Positions 6,209 to 9,169 of a DNA stretch of 9,169 nt are shown in pieces. The stretch covers positions 1 to 9,169 of the forward strand of contig WRDJ01000009.1 in NCBI GenBank assembly GCA_009783495.1. Reading direction: 5' to 3'. Each line of letters starts with the position of its first letter. Positions within the stretch are counted from its first letter, which is position 1. Below the pieces are notes generated by a model. The model made no database searches. It was not told the DNA's origin and was given only the letters and a program-made list of their open reading frames with translations. The DNA comes from Clostridiales bacterium. GTDB taxonomy: Bacteria > Bacillota > Dehalobacteriia > UBA4068. The translations under genes were made by a program, and so were the position numbers.

Positions 6209-6595
6209 CTAGCCGCTTTCGTTTTCGCTGCCGTCTTTGGGCGCATTGGCCTCGTCCTGTTCGATCTGTTTGCTGATCAGCCCGGCCATCTTCACCCCGT
6301 AAGCGATGGAGTTGTCCAAAGAAAAGATGAGCTCCGGCACCACGCGCGCCTGCATCATCCGGCCCAGCTGCAGACGGATATAGCCCTTGGCTTTTTCCAG
6401 AGCCGCCAAAACATCCTCGTCGGGGACTTGTCCCATATTGCTGAAATATACCCTGGCCGAACTGAAATCTCTGGCGGCGTCCACCCGCAGCACCGAAACC
6501 AAAGCCAGGCGCGGGTCGCTTATTTCCTTGGTGATAATATCGGCGATCACCCTTTGAATTTCCACCGACAAACGGCCGGCACGGTGTTTACCCAT
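6209..6595 (-). CDS. rbfA: 30S ribosome-binding factor A
   Basis: A 128-residue protein, within the normal range. RbfA is a single KH-type domain that binds immature 30S subunits and helps mature the 16S rRNA 5' end, important for growth in the cold. Diagnostic segments are HRAGRLSVEIQRVIADII near the start, EISDPRL, VSVLRVDAARDFSSARVYFS, and LQLGRMMQARVVPELIFSLDNSI. The ATG at 6595 is chosen because AAGGAG sits 8 bases upstream and MGKHRAGRL matches the family start. A longer frame to 6619 would begin before, and translate, that ribosome binding site. The C-terminus ends in a short acidic tail, NAPKDGSENESG. It lies between infB and nrnA, with a repeat-bearing gap on each side, which is unusual in an operon normally tightly packed here. 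Confidence 0.95.
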   Translation of the reverse strand: MGKHRAGRLSVEIQRVIADIITKEISDPRLALVSVLRVDAARDFSSARVYFSNMGQVPDEDVLAALEKAKGYIRLQLGRMMQARVVPELIFSLDNSIAYGVKMAGLISKQIEQDEANAPKDGSENESG

Positions 6596-6657
6596 TTGTA
6601 TCACTCCTTCTCTTCTCATCGGCAGTAAGCGCGGGAATTGTCTCCTCGTTTCGCAGC

Positions 6658-6797
6658 CAGCGCCTCCTTGCCTCTCGCTTCTGTTTGGCCCCGCCCCCTC
6701 CCTTGGGGAAGGGGAGAATGTTTTTTAATACGGGGTTGCCGCCTTCGGCGGCAACCCCGTATTTATGGCGGAACGGGAGCGAAAGGCAGGCGCCTTG
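6658..6797. repeat. Intergenic palindromic element, copy B (between rbfA and infB)
   Basis: This lies in the 274-bp gap between rbfA and infB, in the same orientation as copy A. Its core is a perfect 17-bp inverted repeat (6727-6743 against 6747-6763) with a 3-base loop. Flanks match copy A: CTTCTGTTTGGCCCCGCC (6678-6695; 17 of 18 bases identical to 6068-6085), GGGGA-rich sequence before the stem, and GGAACG plus GGCGCCTTG after it. The lower stem sequence differs from copy A on both arms yet still pairs fully. Confidence 0.75.
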
Positions 6798-6821
6798 TAC
6801 TGCCCATCGCTAACGTATTAG

Positions 6822-6854
6822 GTCATTGCGAGACGCGGAGCGGCGAAGCAATCC
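6822..6854. repeat. Short dispersed repeat of the GTCATTGCGAG...GAAGCAATCC type
   Basis: The segment begins GTCATTGCGAG and ends GCGAAGCAATCC, with the short inverted pair ATTGC/GCAAT at its ends. This head and tail match a family of small dispersed intergenic repeats known from many unrelated bacterial genomes. It lies 16 bp beyond the infB stop codon, next to copy B, so the gap is a mosaic of at least two repeat types. Only one copy is in the window, so repetitiveness here rests on recognition of the family. Confidence 0.65.
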
Positions 6855-6869
6855 ATTCTTCCGGGCTTT

Positions 6870-9169
6870 CTAAAGCTCCCTCTTCACTTCTTCCATGATA
6901 AAGGCTTCAATAATATCATTTTCCTTGATGTCGTTGAAGTTTTCCAGGCCGATGCCGCATTCGAAGCCGCTGGCCACTTCCTTGACGTCCTCTTTGAAGC
7001 GGCGCAGGCTTTCTATCTTGCCCTCCATGATCACCACCAGGTCCCTCAGCACGCGCGCGTTGCAGGAACGAAGGATTTTCCCGTCCGTGACATAGGAACC
7101 GGCGATCATGCCCGCCTTGGGCACTTTGAAGAGGGTGCGCACCTGCGCATGGCCAATGATCTGCTCTTTATACTGCGGGGCCAGCAGGCCGGTCATGGCC
7201 TTCTTGATGTCGTTGGTGGCGTCATAAATCACCCGGTAAAGGCGCACGTCCACGTTTTCCTGCTCGGCGGATTTCTTAGCGTTGTTGTCCGGACGGATAT
7301 TGAAGCCGATGATGATGGCGTTGGAGGCCGAAGCCAGCATGATGTCGGATTCGCTGATGCCGCCCACGCCGGCGTGCAGGATCTTCACCTTGACCTCGTC
7401 GGTGTTCAGCTTGAGAATGGCCTGGCTCAAGGCCTCCACCGAGCCTTGCACGTCGGCCTTGAGGATGATATTGAGTTCCTTGATCTCCCCTTGTGAAATC
7501 TGCTTGAAAAGGTCTTCCAAGCTGACCTTGGAAGATTTGCGCAGCTCTTCCTCGCGTTTTTTCACCTGTTGCTTATAAGCGACCAGGCGGGCGTCCTTAT
7601 CGTCCTTCACAGCAATGAAGATCTCGCCGGCCGGCGGCGCTTCGGAAAAACCCATCACTTCCACCGGCATGGAAGGCCCGGCCGCTCTCACCTTGCGGCC
7701 TTTGTCGTCGTTCATGGCCCGCACCTTGCCGAAAACCGCTCCCGCCAGGATGCTGTCCCCCACCTTGAGCGTGCCTTTCTGCACCAGGAGCGTGGCCACC
7801 GGCCCTTTGTTTTTATCCAGCTCGGCTTCCACCACCGTTCCCCGGGCATGGCGTTTGGGGTTGGCCTTCAGTTCCTGCACTTCCGCCACTAATAGTATCA
7901 TCTCGAGCAGATTTTCTATACCCTCGCCCTTTTTCGCGGAAACGGGCACCATAATGTCCTCGCCGCCCCATTCCTCGGCCACCAAGCCGTAATCCATCAG
8001 GCTCTGCTTGACCCGGCTGGGGTTGGCCGTCGGTTTATCTATTTTATTGATGGCCACTATGATGGGCACGCCGGCCGCCCGGGAATGGTTGATCGCTTCC
8101 ACGGTCTGCGGCATCACGCCGTCATCCGCCGCCACCACCAGGATGGAAATATCCGTGACCTGCGCCCCTCTGGCGCGCATGGCCGTGAAGGCCTCGTGAC
8201 CGGGCGTATCAAGAAAGGTGATTTTCTTATTGTTGATCTCCACCTGATAGGCGCCGATATGCTGGGTGATGCCCCCGGCCTCGGTGGCGATGACATTGGT
8301 TTGGCGGATGGCGTCAAGGAGCGAGGTTTTGCCGTGGTCTACATGCCCCATCACGGTGACGACCGGCGGGCGTTCCGCCAAGGTCTCCTGCTCGTCCTCG
8401 CTGTCCTCCATGATCTCAACGGCGCGGTCGGCCTGCACCTCCACCGTGATGCCGAATTCCGCGCCCAGCAAAATGGCGGCGTCGGAATCTAATTCCTGGT
8501 TGATCGTGGCCATGATCCCTAAGCCGAAGAGCCTCTTGATCAGCTCGGCGGCGGTTTTGCCCATGCTTTTGGCCAGGTCGGCCAAGACGATATATTCCGG
8601 TATGATGACCTTTTTCGGCACCACCGGCGGCATTTCTTTTTTCAGCGGTCTTTTGTTTTTGCCCTTGGCGCCGCGCGGCCCTTTGCTGAAACCGAGTTCC
8701 TTTTCTTCGGTGCTGGCGCGCTCGAAAACGATATCCTTGGTGAAAACCTTTTTCTCCTGGCGATAGTTGGCGCTGGGCTTTTCGATGGGGCTAGGCGCGT
8801 ATTTCATTTCCGGCACGCCCGGCATAGCGGCCTTGCTCTCGCCCTGCTGCCTGGGGGTTTTGCCTCCGCGCTGGTCTTTTCTGCCTTCATAGGCGCTGTC
8901 TTTATCCTTGCCGCCAAACCCGCTTTTGGACGGATAGGCTCCCCCCTGCGCGGCCCCGCCGGGGCGCGGCGGGCGGCTTTCATATTGTCTCGGCGCACCG
9001 GCCCCGCCGGGGCGCGGCGGGCGGCCTTCATATTGTCTCGGCGCACCGGCTCCGCCGGGAGACGGCGGGCGGCTTTCATATTGTCTCGGCGCACCGGCTC
9101 CGCCGGGAGACGGCGGGCGGCTTTCATATTGCCTCGGCGCACCGGCCCCGCCGGGAGACGGCTGGCGGC
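6870..9169 (-). CDS. infB: Translation initiation factor IF-2 (N-terminus outside window)
   Basis: The frame is open to the right edge (first full codon at 9167), giving 765 visible residues. IF-2 is the GTPase that places fMet-tRNA on the 30S subunit and promotes subunit joining. Counting from the internal Met at 8823-8825: an IF2_N helical domain at about 77-127 ([20 protein letters not shown]), then the GTPase domain with G1 GHVDHGKT (160-167), G2 GITQHIG, G3 DTPGH (206-210), G4 NKID (260-263) and G5 SAKKGEG (296-302), then domains II, III and the C-terminal fMet-tRNA-binding domain ending EEVKREL. The part before this Met is a disordered linker of 16-residue repeats (unit [16 protein letters not shown]) followed by a Lys/Gly-rich segment. 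That Met has only AAGG upstream, so it is not the main start, though an internal start giving a shorter isoform cannot be excluded. Confidence 0.96.
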   Translation of the reverse strand, partial: RQPSPGGAGAPRQYESRPPSPGGAGAPRQYESRPPSPGGAGAPRQYEGRPPRPGGAGAPRQYESRPPRPGGAAQGGAYPSKSGFGGKDKDSAYEGRKDQRGGKTPRQQGESKAAMPGVPEMKYAPSPIEKPSANYRQEKKVFTKDIVFERASTEEKELGFSKGPRGAKGKNKRPLKKEMPPVVPKKVIIPEYIVLADLAKSMGKTAAELIKRLFGLGIMATINQELDSDAAILLGAEFGITVEVQADRAVEIMEDSEDEQETLAERPPVVTVMGHVDHGKTSLLDAIRQTNVIATEAGGITQHIGAYQVEINNKKITFLDTPGHEAFTAMRARGAQVTDISILVVAADDGVMPQTVEAINHSRAAGVPIIVAINKIDKPTANPSRVKQSLMDYGLVAEEWGGEDIMVPVSAKKGEGIENLLEMILLVAEVQELKANPKRHARGTVVEAELDKNKGPVATLLVQKGTLKVGDSILAGAVFGKVRAMNDDKGRKVRAAGPSMPVEVMGFSEAPPAGEIFIAVKDDKDARLVAYKQQVKKREEELRKSSKVSLEDLFKQISQGEIKELNIILKADVQGSVEALSQAILKLNTDEVKVKILHAGVGGISESDIMLASASNAIIIGFNIRPDNNAKKSAEQENVDVRLYRVIYDATNDIKKAMTGLLAPQYKEQIIGHAQVRTLFKVPKAGMIAGSYVTDGKILRSCNARVLRDLVVIMEGKIESLRRFKEDVKEVASGFECGIGLENFNDIKENDIIEAFIMEEVKREL
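8951..9169 (-). repeat. 48-bp in-frame tandem repeats in the infB N-terminal region
   Basis: There are four full 48-bp units (8971-9018, 9019-9066, 9067-9114, 9115-9162), with part of a unit on the left (8951-8970) and the beginning of another running off the right edge. Units differ at only a few bases. They encode 16 residues each, rich in Pro, Gly, Arg and Ala with one Tyr. The main protein variation is SPGG versus RPGG and YES versus YEG. Array length beyond the window is unknown. Confidence 0.95.

Noticed and set aside
6024..6276. Small frames on both strands through the copy A palindrome
   Set aside because: The sequence is a palindrome, so both strands give almost the same peptide. 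This is a structural artefact, not a gene.
8804..9142. A repetitive 112-residue - strand frame rich in MKAARR units
   Set aside because: It is the shifted reading of the 48-bp repeats. The infB frame runs through the same DNA without a stop and continues into the IF-2 domains.
1..9169. CRISPR array, tRNA or rRNA genes, transposase or phage genes
   Set aside because: None is visible. The only regular array is the in-frame 48-bp infB repeat, which has no spacers, and no cloverleaf or mobile-element protein was found.

Overview
The window looks like chromosomal DNA of a moderately GC-rich, endospore-forming member of the Bacillota. The spore-forming trait rests on the SpoIIAB-SigF pair at the left end. 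The long translation operon at the right has the infB-rbfA-nrnA-truB-ribF-rpsO order familiar from Gram-positive bacteria. I cannot fix the class: a strict anaerobe of the Clostridia or Negativicutes would fit, helped by the EFR1-type ferredoxin gene.

Layout. On the + strand, 2-1247 holds the end of spoIIAB (anti-sigma factor/kinase) and all of spoIIAC/sigF (forespore sigma factor). They are separated by an unusually long, structured 154-bp spacer. Every remaining gene is on the - strand. Reading in the direction of transcription from the right edge: infB (N-terminus beyond the window; 48-bp tandem repeats in its N-terminal linker), an intergenic repeat zone, rbfA, a second related repeat zone, nrnA, a lipoprotein gene interrupted by an in-frame TGA, truB (its start region carries a perfect 15-bp tandem duplication), ribF, then rpsO. 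rpsO has its own consensus-like promoter inside the end of ribF and a clear rho-independent terminator. Beyond the terminator lies a flavodoxin-like/2x[4Fe-4S] EFR1-family gene that converges on sigF with only 31 bp between the stop codons.

Functionally the - strand block is a translation and RNA-metabolism operon: initiation (IF-2), 30S maturation (RbfA), nano-RNA/pAp degradation (NrnA), tRNA psi55 formation (TruB), FMN/FAD synthesis (RibF) and ribosomal protein S15. The + strand block is the forespore-specific sigma switch.

I see no clearly new multi-gene system. The items that stand out are: (i) two diverged copies of an approximately 140-bp intergenic palindromic element flanking rbfA, whose stems differ by compensatory changes; (ii) the lipoprotein gene with a single in-frame TGA and no accompanying frameshift; (iii) the near-identical 48-bp repeats in infB; (iv) the duplicated truB start; (v) the rpsO leader with a promoter and a near-perfect direct repeat.
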